Source of the DNA: Micrasema longulum
Lineage: Eukaryota > Arthropoda > Insecta > Trichoptera > Brachycentridae
Assembly: GCA_022494885.1 (NCBI GenBank)
Contig: JAGVSM010003409.1
Coordinates: forward strand, 1-64,000
DNA length: 64,000 nucleotides
Direction of reading: 5' to 3'
The translations under genes were made by a program, and so were the position numbers. This document shows, in pieces, positions 38,151-50,285 of this stretch (position 1 is its first letter; each line of letters begins with the position of its first letter). The notes under the pieces were generated by a model, which worked only from the letters and a program-made list of their open reading frames with translations, was not told the origin of the DNA and ran no database searches.

Positions 38151-39099
38151 ATATACGAAAGTGATACCGAACCTCTAAAAAATATGTTTTAGATTATCTT
38201 AATGAACATCTTACAATTTGCATGTCATTATGTTCAATACCAGATTGTGTTGTGGAGTGAGTTATAAAATTGTCCGCTTTAATCTAAATGAACGGTCGTG
38301 AAGCCACTTTTATAACGACAAGAGACAATAATTTATTTAAGTGCAGTTGAGTGTTGAAAATAACATTTATTGTATATTAAATAAATATAAATTCCGAAAC
38401 GGTTATCGAGGTTAATTGATCACGACGTAATGGCTCAGTTGAATTGACTGTAAAAATGTAAATTATAGATAATATTGAGAATGCATCCGATGATAAACGT
38501 TGACTTAGAAAATCGTAGTGAATTACTATGGATCATTGGATCTGAATTCTTGCCGGAAAATATTTACTATGGTATTTAGATCGGATCTTCGATTCGCGTA
38601 AACGCCATAAACCAGAAAATAAACAATGTCAATTCACTGATAAAATACAAAACACATTTCAACAAACCAATTCTGCAGCCACAGCCAATATTTTATCATA
38701 GAAAGTTAATAAAAAAAAGCCACAACTCTGTTCTAAATTCGCACCATTTCTCTTTGATTATTTTTAAGACTCTTAGGTATGTTATTTCTTGCACTTAAAT
38801 GTTAATTGAAAACGCTGCAAGATATTCACAGCTTTTCACTTAATGAAGTGCTTAGTTTTATTTGGATTTCGAATATCAATATTTTTTTTTGTTAGTAGCA
38901 ATTCAAATTGAAAATATTTAAAGTTTCACTTTTAATACAGTCAGAAAAATCATTTATTAATCCTGATTTTACTAGGAATCGAACCGAAAATCATCTTGTG
39001 TGAGGCGAGCATCAAATGCACACACTACGGGGGCCATTATTTAATAAATACCAAAGTGTGTTAAATGAAAACTTTTTGAAATAATTTAAATAAGGGTAT
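38151..39099. other. No gene seen
   Basis: AT-rich. A degenerate tRNA-like SINE head may lie at 38965-39040 (GGAATCGAACCGAAAATC, then CACACACTACGGGGGCC), read on the minus strand and resembling family A, but it lacks a recognisable body. Confidence 0.4.
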
Positions 39100-39109
39100 G
39101 AAATAAATT

Positions 39110-39375
39110 CAGTTGGCCTCGTGGTGTAAATGTTAGCGCGTATGCCTACCATGCAAGAGATCTCGGATTCGATTCCCGACATTGTTGATATAAAATATTT
39201 ATTTAAAAGGGTGTTTTCACTCCAGAATATTTCGTAGTCCCTGGACAGGTACCTGAAGGTTAAGATTGATCATCTTACCTTCATGTAACAAACATGATCT
39301 AGATACGCTGCGATTGGTGTACGAATGCAGTGCCCTATGCACCATTAGGTGCGGAAAGGGAACGATGACGATGAC
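39110..39375 (+). mobile_element. SINE family B, copy 6, with target duplications
   Basis: The best-preserved copy. Head GGCCTCGTGGTGTAAATGTTAGCGC carries the A-box, and GGATTCGATTCCCG the B-box (about 39164-39180). The body ends in CACCATTAGGTGCGGAAAGGG plus a short GATGAC run. The 10-base sequence GAAATAAATT lies on both sides (39100-39109 and 39376-39385), as expected for LINE-driven insertion. Confidence 0.88.
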
Positions 39376-39548
39376 GAAATAAATTGAATTTTGGTGCAAG
39401 TTTTAGCTGGAAAAAGAAATTATTACAATAACATGAAAATCGTAAGGAGCATGCATGTTGATTTTTTAATCAATACGTTTTCTTACTACACTTGTTAATT
39501 TTATGATTTAAAAAAATCAAATAATGAATAACCCGCTAAGCCTCTATT

Positions 39549-40206
39549 TGCTTTTAATTGAAAAAAACCTTTTAATTGAAAATAATCTCTAATTGTTTTT
39601 ATGTATATTTCATTTTTACTTTTTATGTTTATTCATTTACATATGTTTTATTTTTCTTTTTGATACTAGTATTTTACAGGTATCTTATTTAAAAAAAATA
39701 AATAAATGGTATATTCTGTAATTTATTTTTGTTCTTCAATTTTTAATTACTAACGATATATTTTCAAATTTGTATTAAAGATTCAATTTTTATTATTATC
39801 GGTATGTTTTCCAATTTATATTTTTGTTTAATTTCTTTATTACTAATTTTATATTTTATAATGTGTATTTGTGGTTCAGTTTTTATTATTATCGGTATGT
39901 TTTATAATTTATAATAATTATGTCTCATTTATTTACTATAAATGGCATATTTTCTAATTTATTTTTATGATTCAATTTTTATTATTATTACTTGCATGTT
40001 TTCTAAATTATATTTATATTTATTTTTTCTAATGTTATTATTATTCTTTGAATTTATTAAGCATCATTTAATGAAATAAAAAATATAAAAAAACACATGA
40101 AAAAAATAAGGTCCTTCCTAAACACAGGAATTTCCTAGCTAGTCGGGACCTGAAACAAATAAACTCTGTACATTTTAAAACTGTAAAATACATAAATTAA
40201 AAAATT
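39549..40206 (+). mobile_element. Insertion in SINE C2: minisatellite plus conserved 3' module
   Basis: From about 39735 to 40020 there are degenerate tandem units of about 47 bases, with the clearest starts at 39735, 39781, 39875 and 39970, each containing TTCAATTTTTATTATTATC or a close variant. The last 80 bases (40121-40202) hold a module (ACACAGGAATTTCCTAGCTA, GTCGGGACC, CTCTGTACATTTTAAAACT) also present at 12180-12264. Retroposed element of unknown family; no coding sequence seen. Confidence 0.5.
39735..40020. repeat. Degenerate 47-bp minisatellite
   Basis: About six units of TTCAATTTTTATTATTATC with GGTATGTTTT and AATTTATATTTTTG-like segments follow at steps of about 47 bases. Units at 39781 and 39875 are the most alike. 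It lies within the insertion that splits SINE C2. Confidence 0.55.
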
Positions 40207-40675
40207 TAGAGAATTGTCAGCAGGTGGGATAGAGGGGATATGGAAGAAGGTGATAAAAAATACACCACAACACCCAGACCAAATGAGAAGTCTTTCTTGG
40301 ATTTTTTTTCTTGCAACTGGCGGCAATAGAACAGCCAGGGCGCCTGTCATGTACCTATGTATGTATTTAACATTAGCTTATTATCGATACAACATAAATA
40401 TGATGAAAATAAAATTAGAATCTCCAGGTTTTTTACCTATTCAATACCAATAGGTATTAACGATATTTTTTGCAAAACTTAAATTGATATGATGTTTTAT
40501 AATCCATAAAATACATCTTTATTTAAATTTTGATGAATTTAATAACCATTTTTGTAAAGATTTAATCCGTTATTACCAACTTATGAATTAGAGATGACGA
40601 TAAACGAGAGTTCTGATAAATTAAAAGGCAAGTACTTACTTTATTTTGTAACCCTCGATGTTTGAACACTTCACA

Positions 40676-41068
40676 TCATGTATGTGACATGTGACACATG
40701 ACATGCGTGCATACAAATGGCGGTGTACAAAAAGTAATTAGTATTCCGACATTCGGAGGTGCTAACACGACCTCATTGTGATGTTCTTGTTCGATTTCTT
40801 CTTGGTGTTCAGCTACCGGTAGATATAAGCTAACTTCTACCACCAGAGCGGAACTAATGCGAGACACGAACTAGAGAATTTTAGTAGTTCCCTTTGCATA
40901 CTTCATCTTGAATACGAGACACAGTTCGTATATGAATAACTCTATACGAGCCATTCTTTCGAACAAAGGTTCCTTAGAAAACAGAAACTTCACGTAAAGG
41001 TATTTTGGGAAAATAATACAATGTTCTATTTTGAGCGTCCAAAGAAACTCTTGATGACTTAACGGCAC
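40676..41068 (-). other. Unrecognised frame, 131 codons with one stop
   Basis: On the minus strand a single frame runs from 41068 to 40676 with one TAG in the middle (near 40871). It contains LFERMARIELFIYELCLVFK before the stop and YLPVAEHQEEIEQEHHNEVV after it. The GC content is above the flanks. The acidic EHQEEIEQEHHNE segment looks protein-like rather than random. It could be a pseudogene of a mobile element or host gene; no family was recognised. Confidence 0.3.
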
Positions 41069-44000
41069 AAATGCATGCGTGCGAATTCGTAAAAAAAAAC
41101 ATATTCTTTATTCTCTTTTTAAGGAAAATTTCGTAGCAAAGCTACGTGTTTAACGATTATAAAAAGTTTTATAAATTGTCAAAACCTCTTTGTTTTTAAT
41201 CTCTTCAAATTACGCGAGTAAAATGCAATTAAACGAATACAACTGTATGTCCTCAACATCGTTGTATGTTAACATATTACAACAGAGATGAAGAACATTT
41301 AAGAGAAGGTAATATAGAAGTCCAGGCATCTACAGGGCTTATGACCTGTCAATGGCTGGTTTAAGTGGCCACTTTATTTACTGTGTAACATCTTTGTATG
41401 TATAAACATTTTTTTTATTTCTCCAGAAGATATTTCAGTGGTTTTTGGTTTAAAGTAAAACGAATTAACCATTAACTGAATTAAAATTTAACGAAACGTT
41501 CTAACTTATAAGTACAACACAGTTATATAATTATATAATGTCTTTTGAAAACCAAAATTAAACCGGATAGTACTTATCTACAAGTTTGGTTGAAAAAATG
41601 TAAATTGAATGTTGCTTGTTCTGCAACTAAATGAGTAAAAATTGCCAAAGTCCGAAAGGCGTAGTTTGGAATTCCAAGTGAAGGTTTCATCACAATGTTT
41701 AAAAAGTTTTATTTTATAGATTTTACAAATCGCAAACACTAATACTCCTTAACATAATCTCTACGTTTATTACTCTACTGTCATGTAACTCAATTGTGTA
41801 ACATTGAACATTGATACTGCAGACTTCCAAAGCATCCAGAGACAACGTGAAGGCTATAAAGTACGACAATTTCCGATACTATGAAACACACTTTGTGTTT
41901 TAACGCACCGATAACGGACACGAGATAAACTTGAAATATCGTTATATTTTACTTCGGAAATGTCGTTTATTTTATAATGGTTCATCCGACATGCTCTATT
42001 CGTGTATTTTGTATTTCGCCAAACTGGCTAGTCTTTTAGAATGCCAACGTTCACAAATTTATTGATACTTTTGTGTACCCACATTTCCATATTTCAGTTG
42101 TCAAACTAATGTTCTGGCCACTGCTGTATTTCAATCCTTGTTTGGTTGGTTCACGTTTACACGCTGTTTTTTTTTTGTGTCCGTCCATATTGCGCCATTG
42201 TGTCTATGCTCACTAATTATACGTCAAAACACGACTTCGCATATGCTCACAAAGAGCCACATTCCTTTAGAACCTCAACGCACAGCCTGGTTAGGAACTG
42301 ACAAGGGAACACATGTAAATTTACATGTTTTTATGGTTAGAAAATTCATGTCCCTTTAAAACAGATATTATTTACGTGCATGGAAAATCATCCGCAAGTT
42401 ATGATATAACGCATAAAGGTAAGTATTATGTCTGTTGACTATATATCGCTAAGTTTAAATTTTGCTTGTATCACAGACCTACGCATTAAAGAAAACGGAA
42501 AATAATATGAATTTTGAAAAATGTGCGGCATTTTTTAGTAAAATAAAAATGCGTTTAAAGTTTAATTAAATACGGAAATATGTTCGACAGTTGCGTAGAC
42601 AAAAATTAAGTTTTTTATGTCTTAGGCATCATTCCCATGAAATTAAGGAGATACAAAACGAAACAGACTACTTTATCGCTCATAATGTTCGATTGTTTCA
42701 GCGGATTTTCATTTCATACAAAACAAAATGGGAACCTATAAACTCAGTGCACATCTAGATTAATTTGGTCATTGTATTTTACTTGCGTGGAGTCTAAAAG
42801 TTACGACTTAACTTAATTTTGTAACGCCGCGCTATTGAGACAACTCAATATGTCTCACGAAAAACATTGCATTAAATGTTTTTAAAATTGTGTTCACTCT
42901 TCACATAACTATCTATTTATGCGTATAGTAATATTAGAAATAATAAGTAAATACGTATTTGAAATAAATTATAAAGTGGCCTAGCTCAGTCGATTATGTC
43001 TGTAAGATAGTTTTACTCGTTGATAGACGATGCATAGACATTAATGTTCAAGTGCGTTTTGTTACTTAATTTCATAAATCACCTTTTTTTGATAGGAATA
43101 AAAAAATAATGATCTCTCTGTGTTAAAGGCAACAAAAAAAGTATGTATTTGCCATACAAACAACATAAGAATTTAAAAAAAAAACAAACTTAGACCAATA
43201 TTAAAGATATTGGCTAAGTTATTGGGATATTGGGATATTGGGATATTATTAAGATATTGGCTAAGTAAGACTATATACGAGTTAAATATTTTGTACGATG
43301 GGCAAAACACGTTTTTCGTATCAACGATACCTCAAGCGACGCGACGTCCGCCCGGCTTCAATGTTTATCTTAAACTATATTTTTAAAGACTATGTTTGCG
43401 TTCGACAGTAAACAATTATTCATTCGTCTCACTCCTTACAAATTTATATAAAAATCGCGCACGGCAAAATCAATAGAAATTAATAACGTTGACAAAAACA
43501 ATACTTTGAATGTTTTGGATTTTTTTGTCTCGACATAAAATTAAGGAAAAAAAATGAAGTCAACTTCCTTGTAAGACTTTTAATTGTGCCTACAGGTAAG
43601 GAATTTTTTGTCATTTTCGCACATATTTTTGTAAAATTATCTGTGTTTACGTATTACATACAGATATAAAAGTTAGTTTATAGAAAACTTTGCTTCTTTT
43701 TCTTAACGTACATAATTTATAAATATTTTGATACGTTACCATATGACAGAAGTAACGTCCCCAGTATACTTCTATGGTCTATTTCCTTAAAGCGTTTTAT
43801 TGTCTATTATTGGCGATAATATTGTTTTTAATTTAGGAGACATTTACAATGTTTAAAGTATGTTTAAATTTTATTAGATAAATGTAGAATTTTACCTGTC
43901 AGGAATATAATTTATTGAATAACCGTAACACTAACTGAACCGACGATTTTTAAAGATTGATAGACCTTTATTATTATTATAAGTTCGAATTGTAACGTTG

Positions 44001-47000
44001 ACAGGATATTGATTAAACTAAAATATCGTTCAATATGATCTAATTTAGAATAGCTAATCCCAATTAAACATAAGGAAAATGTATCGTCAATCAAGATAAT
44101 AATATACGAATAATCATTAGTTGCCGAAGTACCTACTCACTGGGTGTTCCAAAAACATTAATTAAAAATTAATTAAAAGAAAAATATTCGTTTAAAATCA
44201 GTTTTTGATTAAATATTAAGTTCCCAATAGAAAGTTAATTAAATGGATTCTAAAAAAGCAACTACATAAGAAATATTATATACAACAAACATTTTATATT
44301 AAACAATAAGTTCAAATACTCTTTTATAATACAACAGTGAAATTTCTTCTCCGAGCACAAGAACTTGCTCATTTTTTTAGGGAAGCAAAGCTTAAAAAAA
44401 TATCTTTAAATATGGAGGAAGTTACTGTAAATATATGTATTTCTGCCATTTTATAGCTCATTCTTACACTTGTAACTTTAACGATGGCTTTTGACATATT
44501 TTTTACCTCCCACGACTGTCTGTCGGTAGTCTTTTTTAAATAACGACGCATTACTGTTCTGAAAAAAATACAACATCTACTGAAGATTTATTAGTTACCA
44601 AGTGAAATTCTAAATTTATATGTTTCGGGATAAAACCGGGTTGCCCCGTGTTATAAAGTTACACAAATAATAACCTAAAAAACACAACATTAAGTCTTAT
44701 TTCCATATTCCAATCGTCATTTTTTTTTGTGCATACAAGCATGCCACTAACCTATTTGTTATTGAATCCGAATGAATTTTGAATTTCTCAAAAAATTAGA
44801 TCAATCACGGTTAAAAATGAATAAACGTAAGGAGCTTTTGAACATAACTATGCACGCTACGTCAAGCATTTGTTGACAGACTAAATGCAAATGGCGCCGA
44901 CGATTACGCGCTCTGGCGGTAGAATGCAACTTAATTTACGGAAAGTAGTAACGTTACCCTGTTTTACTCAGGTATCCGGTTTTGAACGGATTTATACCTT
45001 TACCCTTATAATTTAAAAATGTATACAAAATGGTGGGTTGGAGGACGAAAATAAAAAAAACAAAATTACGTAGGTAGTGATGAACAAACACCTTAAATAC
45101 AAATGTGGACATTATGACAGAAATGATTCATGTTTTACATTGAGTAATTTTAATGATTTTTCTACGCATCCTGTAGCTATTTTTTAAAGTTACTTAAAGC
45201 CCAAACACGGCTGTCCAGGTCCAGAGAGGCGATGTGACAGCTATGTTTCTGGTCATAGATCGTACGAAACTTCATGTTATCTCGCGCATCGCTTCACCTC
45301 ACATTTGTTAAACTCTAGATTTCACTTTTTCTATTTCGTTGATAATGAATGAGCTTCGTTTTTAAATCGTGGATATACAATCCACGGGAAGAGATCATTT
45401 TAGATAACTTGACATTTACGTTCTATAAATCGCACAGTTAAAAAAAAAAATACCGTCGCGTCGCGTGGATGCATTAAACTAATAAATACATAGGCATGTT
45501 TTTAGAATAAATACATATGTACATATATATTTATACAATTCATTCGTTTGTAGTAATTTGGAATCTAGAATTTGGGTATAAAATCTAGTCACCACATTAC
45601 ATAACTTACATTATTTTAATTGAATCCATACAAAAAAAATCTTCGTAACCTAACATTTAAATGTAACCCTGGCAGAACCCTTCAGTCTTATGATCAGCAC
45701 CTAGAACATTTTGGTCTAGATAAGTTGTAAGTTAGGAGACAGATTTTTGATTTGATGTATCTTTATAATAAAATTAATTGTAATATTTACTCGACACTTT
45801 GTTTAGATAATGTACCTTTGAATGTTTCCAATCGGCGATTACGATCGTACACCACATTTTTTTTCCCAACCTTCAATAATAATATGGCACACTTTAATGC
45901 ATTATCACGTATTTTAAAATTATATATAAAATAATGTTGATTCTGATTTCTTTAACGATACATAAAATAATTATAGGAGAACTGTAACGGAATTTATAAA
46001 ATCAAATAGTGCTTTATGTAAGTAAGGTGAAATCGTAATAACCTGTTATTGAAATAATTACAATATGATTTATTTTTATAAGTTTCATAATATTGAAATA
46101 ATTTAATTAAGCTTGTCCTTTAAAAAAAATAACCGATTTTTTTTACCATTTGTGCATGTTGTTTACATTTAATAGATGAAAAATATCTAAACATAACAAA
46201 TGAAAATTAATATACCAAAATCGTACGTATTGTTTATTGTTTGTGAAGCATTATAAAAAAATAAACATTAATAACACAACTTATTTAAACATTACTGTTT
46301 TCAACTCGTTTTTTTGTGATTTTCTTCATAGTATATCTAAATATTGTGGCATTCATCCGCTTCATGAATTTGTTCATATGAATTTCTATCATTACATTGT
46401 AAATACACTAAAACTTAAATTATCCGGATTCATTTGTGTCAGATTTTATTGCTTTTGAAAAAATATAGCGGATTGGAATCTCATCAAAACTTATATAAAC
46501 ATGTCCAGCAAAATTAATTGCGCAATTCAATAAAAGTATCCGAGTATCCGCTCTATTTTTTATTTCCTGATATCGATTTGAATATTTGGCAATCCCCATG
46601 ACTGAAGTTCGGATAAACGGAGTTTTACTGTAAAATCATCAAAAAAACTAATGAAGGAGTTTAGCCGTACGGAAATTTGGATATGAATAATATATTCTTA
46701 TCCAAATTCATCCAATTCATATAATTTTTAAAAATTAGAGCATTAAATCGTAAGGCGAAGTTTTTTGAAAATGTATGATTAAAAAAAAAAAAATTAAACT
46801 GCTGTGCATGTAGTTACTAGTTCTTTCGAATCAACCGATGATAAGAGTGTTGTGATAGGTTTTCAGTTTACGGTAAGTCTATTAACGAATCAGCAGAACT
46901 CAACAAGAAGAAGGGGAAGAGAACTTGTGACGTCACACGCGAAGTAATTTCAAAACAACAAAACATTCGAAAATCATAGTGCTGATAATACGATACCTAA

Positions 47001-47296
47001 AAATGACATGGTTTTTTTGCTTAGTTGGATAGTCTATAACAAATAAAAATAAACCATTGAACTTCGTCTTTGGTTGCATGTAAAAAATAATATGAAAAGA
47101 TTTGAACGCGCGGAAAATAAAACCTGTAAAAAATGATACACATTGACTTCATATATTATTAAACATGACTCCAAACGCAATTTGAAGCCCAGATTTTGCA
47201 ATTGACAACAAAACAACGACCTCCAAATACAAAAATTAAAACGAGAAGAGTTTACTAACTGCCATCAAATTCGTGTTATGTTCATTTATTTATTTT
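41069..47296. other. No gene seen in about 6 kb
   Basis: AT-rich apart from short GC-richer patches at 42180-42310, 43310-43370, 44880-44950 and 45190-45300. A perfect CRE palindrome (GTGACGTCAC) lies at 46926-46935. Frames of 60-73 codons show no domains. Confidence 0.55.
43208..43265. repeat. Short tandem repeat, GATATTGG units
   Basis: ATTGGGAT is repeated three times at 43221-43246, flanked on both sides by GATATTGGCTAAG. A local slippage product. Confidence 0.7.
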
Positions 47297-47580
47297 TGCA
47301 CCCAAACAGACCTGAAGGCCCAATTACATTGGTGAATTACTGCGTACAACGCCCAGGGCTGGTATTCGAAACGGAATTGCGCGCGAAGAAATCACTCTAT
47401 TATCGTGTATTTAGTGCGTAAATACGCGTATAAAATACATTTTCTACGCAGGCTTTTGCTTTCAGAATACCACCCCAGGTTTGAGATAAATCACATTTTA
47501 ATTTTCCTGTTCTTACCGGGAATCGAGCCCGGAACCTATCATGCGTGAGTCCAGTGTCTTAACCACAAGATCTTGTAAAA
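47297..47580 (-). mobile_element. SINE family A, copy 4, split by an insertion
   Basis: The 3' part (TGCACCCAAACAGACCTGAAG, then CCCAATTACATTGGTGAATTAC) lies at 47297-47340. The tRNA-like head with TTACCGGGAATCGAGCCCGG lies at 47512-47580. Between them is an insert of roughly 130 bases with inverted ends, listed separately at 47353-47479. Confidence 0.65.
47353..47479. mobile_element. Small MITE nested in SINE copy A4
   Basis: The left end CCAGGGCTGGTATTCGAA and the reverse complement of the right end, CCTGGGGTGGTATTCTGAA, form inverted repeats. The interior is rich in GCGCGC and ACGCGT-type motifs. The insert interrupts the family A SINE. No clear target duplication was seen, so the superfamily is open. 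Confidence 0.6.
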
Positions 47581-48165
47581 CGAAGCCATAAAAAATATTT
47601 TATAATATGTAGGTAAACTTGTAACTTTAATTGACAAAATCGGAAACCAGCCGTCGCAGGCTATCTTGTCTAAATATGTAATCTGGTACTTACGCTTTGG
47701 ACCTTACGTAGGCACGCCTTAGATCGCTGGTTGGTTTGGCATTTCTCGAATTGGAATAAATTAAAACTGATGAGAGCAATAGGCGAGGCAAGAAACTGTC
47801 AAGTCAGTAGGTATGCCATTCTCGTTCATAATCACGATTTTGTTGACAAAAACAAAACGTTTCAAACCATCTCCGTATTTTGTACGTATTTTAAGATCTT
47901 TTAAAGAACAGTTTTTTTAAATTCAAATCTTAATTTAGTCAAAATCTAATGATATCTGCCAAAAACGACTATATTTATCAATTCTCATACCGTTCAATTC
48001 ACATCTCCGGGATAATAAAACTTAAAAAACTTGTTTTTACAGGAGAGCAATTTACAGGAGAGCTACACCCGCGCGAACTACGTATCAGTAAACTTTCATT
48101 CATTCGCAATAACAAAGAAACAACATAAAATTTACTCACTTAGTTTTAAATGTTTTCAGAAATGA
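47581..48165. other. No gene seen
   Basis: Sequence leading into the truncated LINE. No endonuclease-domain motif could be found, which supports 5' truncation near 48166. Confidence 0.5.
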
Positions 48166-49620
48166 CAATGGAAAAAGGAATCTTGTGCCACTATTATTTC
48201 TTTAATTATAGAACTTTATAATAAAATTTATGACACAGGAAGAATTCCATCAGAATGGCTCCAGTCAATATTTATTACACTACCTAAAAAACAGCATCCC
48301 AAAAAATGTAGTGATTATCGACTCATTAGTCTTATGAGCCATATGCTCAAAATACTCCTTAAAATTATTCATGCTCAAATAAGAGGCAAATGTGAACAGG
48401 ATTTGGACAATGCCCAGTTTGGATTTAGGAAAGCTTTTGGTACACGTGAAGCACTATTTGGAATGAATGTCCTTCTACAAAAATGTCGAGATCAGCGAAA
48501 AGACGTTTTTGCTTGCTTTATTGACTACGAGAAGGCATTTTAAATTTTACTTGTTACAGGAGTGCCAGCTGGATGACAAGGATGTTCCTTTACTGGCAGC
48601 AGACAGCTGTGATAAGATTAGGTCACAATGTAACGAGAGATATTGCAATTAAGCGTGGAGTGAGACAAGGCTGCATATTATCGCCCTTACTTTTTAACTT
48701 ATACTCGAACAAGATATTTAAGAATGCTCTCTCTGATGTCAGAAAGGGAATAAGAATTAACGGCGAAATTGTCAATAACATCCGATATGCTGACGATACC
48801 GTTATCCTGGCTGACAACGCATGTGTCCTTCAGGAACTTCTTAATAAAATTGACGAAGCTGGTAGAGTAATGGGCTTGAACATCAATGTGGCCAAAACAA
48901 AGATGATAGTGTTTAGCCGAAACAATAATGCTGTATTGCTAATAAATGGTCAAACAATAGAGAGAGTGACTAACTTTAAATACCTCGGCAGTCAAATCAC
49001 TTCTGATCTGGATCCGGATAAGGAAATTAGATGCAGAATAAAATAGCACGATCAGCATTCAATTAAATCATAATAGTTTAATTTAAAACTGAGACAATGG
49101 TTGCTTGTGTGGTCAATACTGCTCTATTGAAAATGGACTCTCAAGGTGAACTCCAAGATTAGAGGAAATGACCGGAGAATGCTGAAAATCCCGTGGAAGA
49201 TTTAACCAAACGAGCCAGTGCCGAAAAAGAACTAAAATCGCATATCTGGGCCACGCGGAAGCAAATGTTCTACAGCTACATATGAAACAAGGGGAGTTTG
49301 AAAAAAGACTAAGTGATGTAGACCATATGAGGAGAAGAAACAGATAGATCCGTCAAAACAAGGCGATCATATGTAGAAAGAATGCAAGGAAATTAGCAAG
49401 TAGCAATGGGGATGACAATGTCAGTTACCAATGAAGAAATTAAAAGTACAAGAATTAAAGACAAAGTTATTAAAGAAATTGAAATATTAAAATTAATTTC
49501 AAAAAATATGTTATTATGAAATTTTGATAAAAAAAAAAGAAGTTATTAAAAGTTTATATTAGTTCTTAAGATGTTGTGAACTAACTTAATAAAGCATAAA
49601 TAAATAAATAAATAAATACG
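48166..49620 (+). pseudogene. Non-LTR retrotransposon (LINE) reverse transcriptase, broken copy
   Basis: A 5'-truncated LINE. An open frame from 48166 to 48540 encodes the finger region (GRIPSEWLQS, DYRLISLMSHMLKIL, QFGFRKAFGTREAL, CFIDYEKAF). It stops exactly where the conserved FIDYEKAFD motif should run on; about ten codons seem lost, and QECQLDDKDV follows in the same frame as a bypassed piece. From about 48573 another frame carries RGVRQGCILSPLLFNLYS and the catalytic motif YADD (IRYADDTVILADN), then NFKYLGSQITSD, up to 49046. Beyond, frameshifted pieces RRMLKIPWK and KIAYLGH mark the usual C-terminal region. The 3' end has AATAAA and a (TAAA)n tail at about 49590-49618. The endonuclease domain is absent. 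The copy cannot make a working enzyme. Confidence 0.88.
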
Positions 49621-50189
49621 GATAGGATATTTAGTAACATTTTTGGATGTTTAATTAAAAAACGTCAATTTAGGATTTGTGCCATTGTAATAGCTCAGAT
49701 GTGAATTCTAATTAATCGTTTATGTAAGAGAGAATAAAAACATATATTACGATAATGAAAAATAGGTGTTTAGACTTAATTAATACTTCTTACTCCGTCA
49801 TTATTCGACTGCTGCAAAATGCTAAATATAATTAATTGAAATTACATACTTTCTAACCAGTATATGAAGAAAACGCTAATTATATTTTATTGAAGGTACT
49901 CAAAATTATAAAGATATCTAGCAATCACCACTTTCTTACCCAAAAACTATGTGTAAATCTAGATAACATTAATAAATACTGCCAATAAAAACTTAATCTG
50001 GTACTTCATCGTAGTTTCATATTAAAAAATTCATTTAATTTTTAAAAAGACTGGACCATTCTTGACGATGGTATGACGATAATGGGGTCACCTATAAAAG
50101 CAGATTGACTTTTTATGTTCACGTCAAGAGAACATGTGACTTTGCACTAAATATGTTAGGTTTTACTCTCCAAACTGCGATGCCATTTT

Positions 50190-50285
50190 AAACCGCTCTC
50201 GCAGCCGTAGAAAACGCTTTTATCTAGTATATCTAAATACAAAATATGCGAGATAAAAGAGTTTTCCTCGGCCGTGAGAGCGTTT
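50190..50285. mobile_element. Hairpin MITE, about 96 bp
   Basis: Two arms of about 40 bases are near-perfect inverted copies: AACCGCTCTCGCAGCCGTAG with AAAACGCTTTTATCT, and the complement of AGATAAAAGAGTTTTCCTCG with GCCGTGAGAGCG. They are separated by about 15 AT-rich bases. It would form a strong hairpin as RNA. It is either a tiny MITE or the source of a small-RNA hairpin. Confidence 0.6.

Larger units (their letters stand above)
39526..40345 (-). mobile_element. SINE family C, copy 2, split by a 660-bp insertion
   Basis: The 3' end (GAATAACCCGCTAAGCCTC TATTT on the + strand) lies at 39526-39548. The rest (GTCAGCAGGTGGGATAGAGG, CACCACAACACCCAGACC, then a damaged tRNA-like head around AACTGGCGGCAATAGAAC) lies at 40213-40345. 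The intact copy at 53504 has these parts adjacent, so 39549-40206 is an insertion. Confidence 0.65.

Noticed and set aside
39735..40020. CRISPR-like array
   Set aside because: The units are degenerate, contiguous and AT-rich, with no unique spacers, and the genome is eukaryotic.
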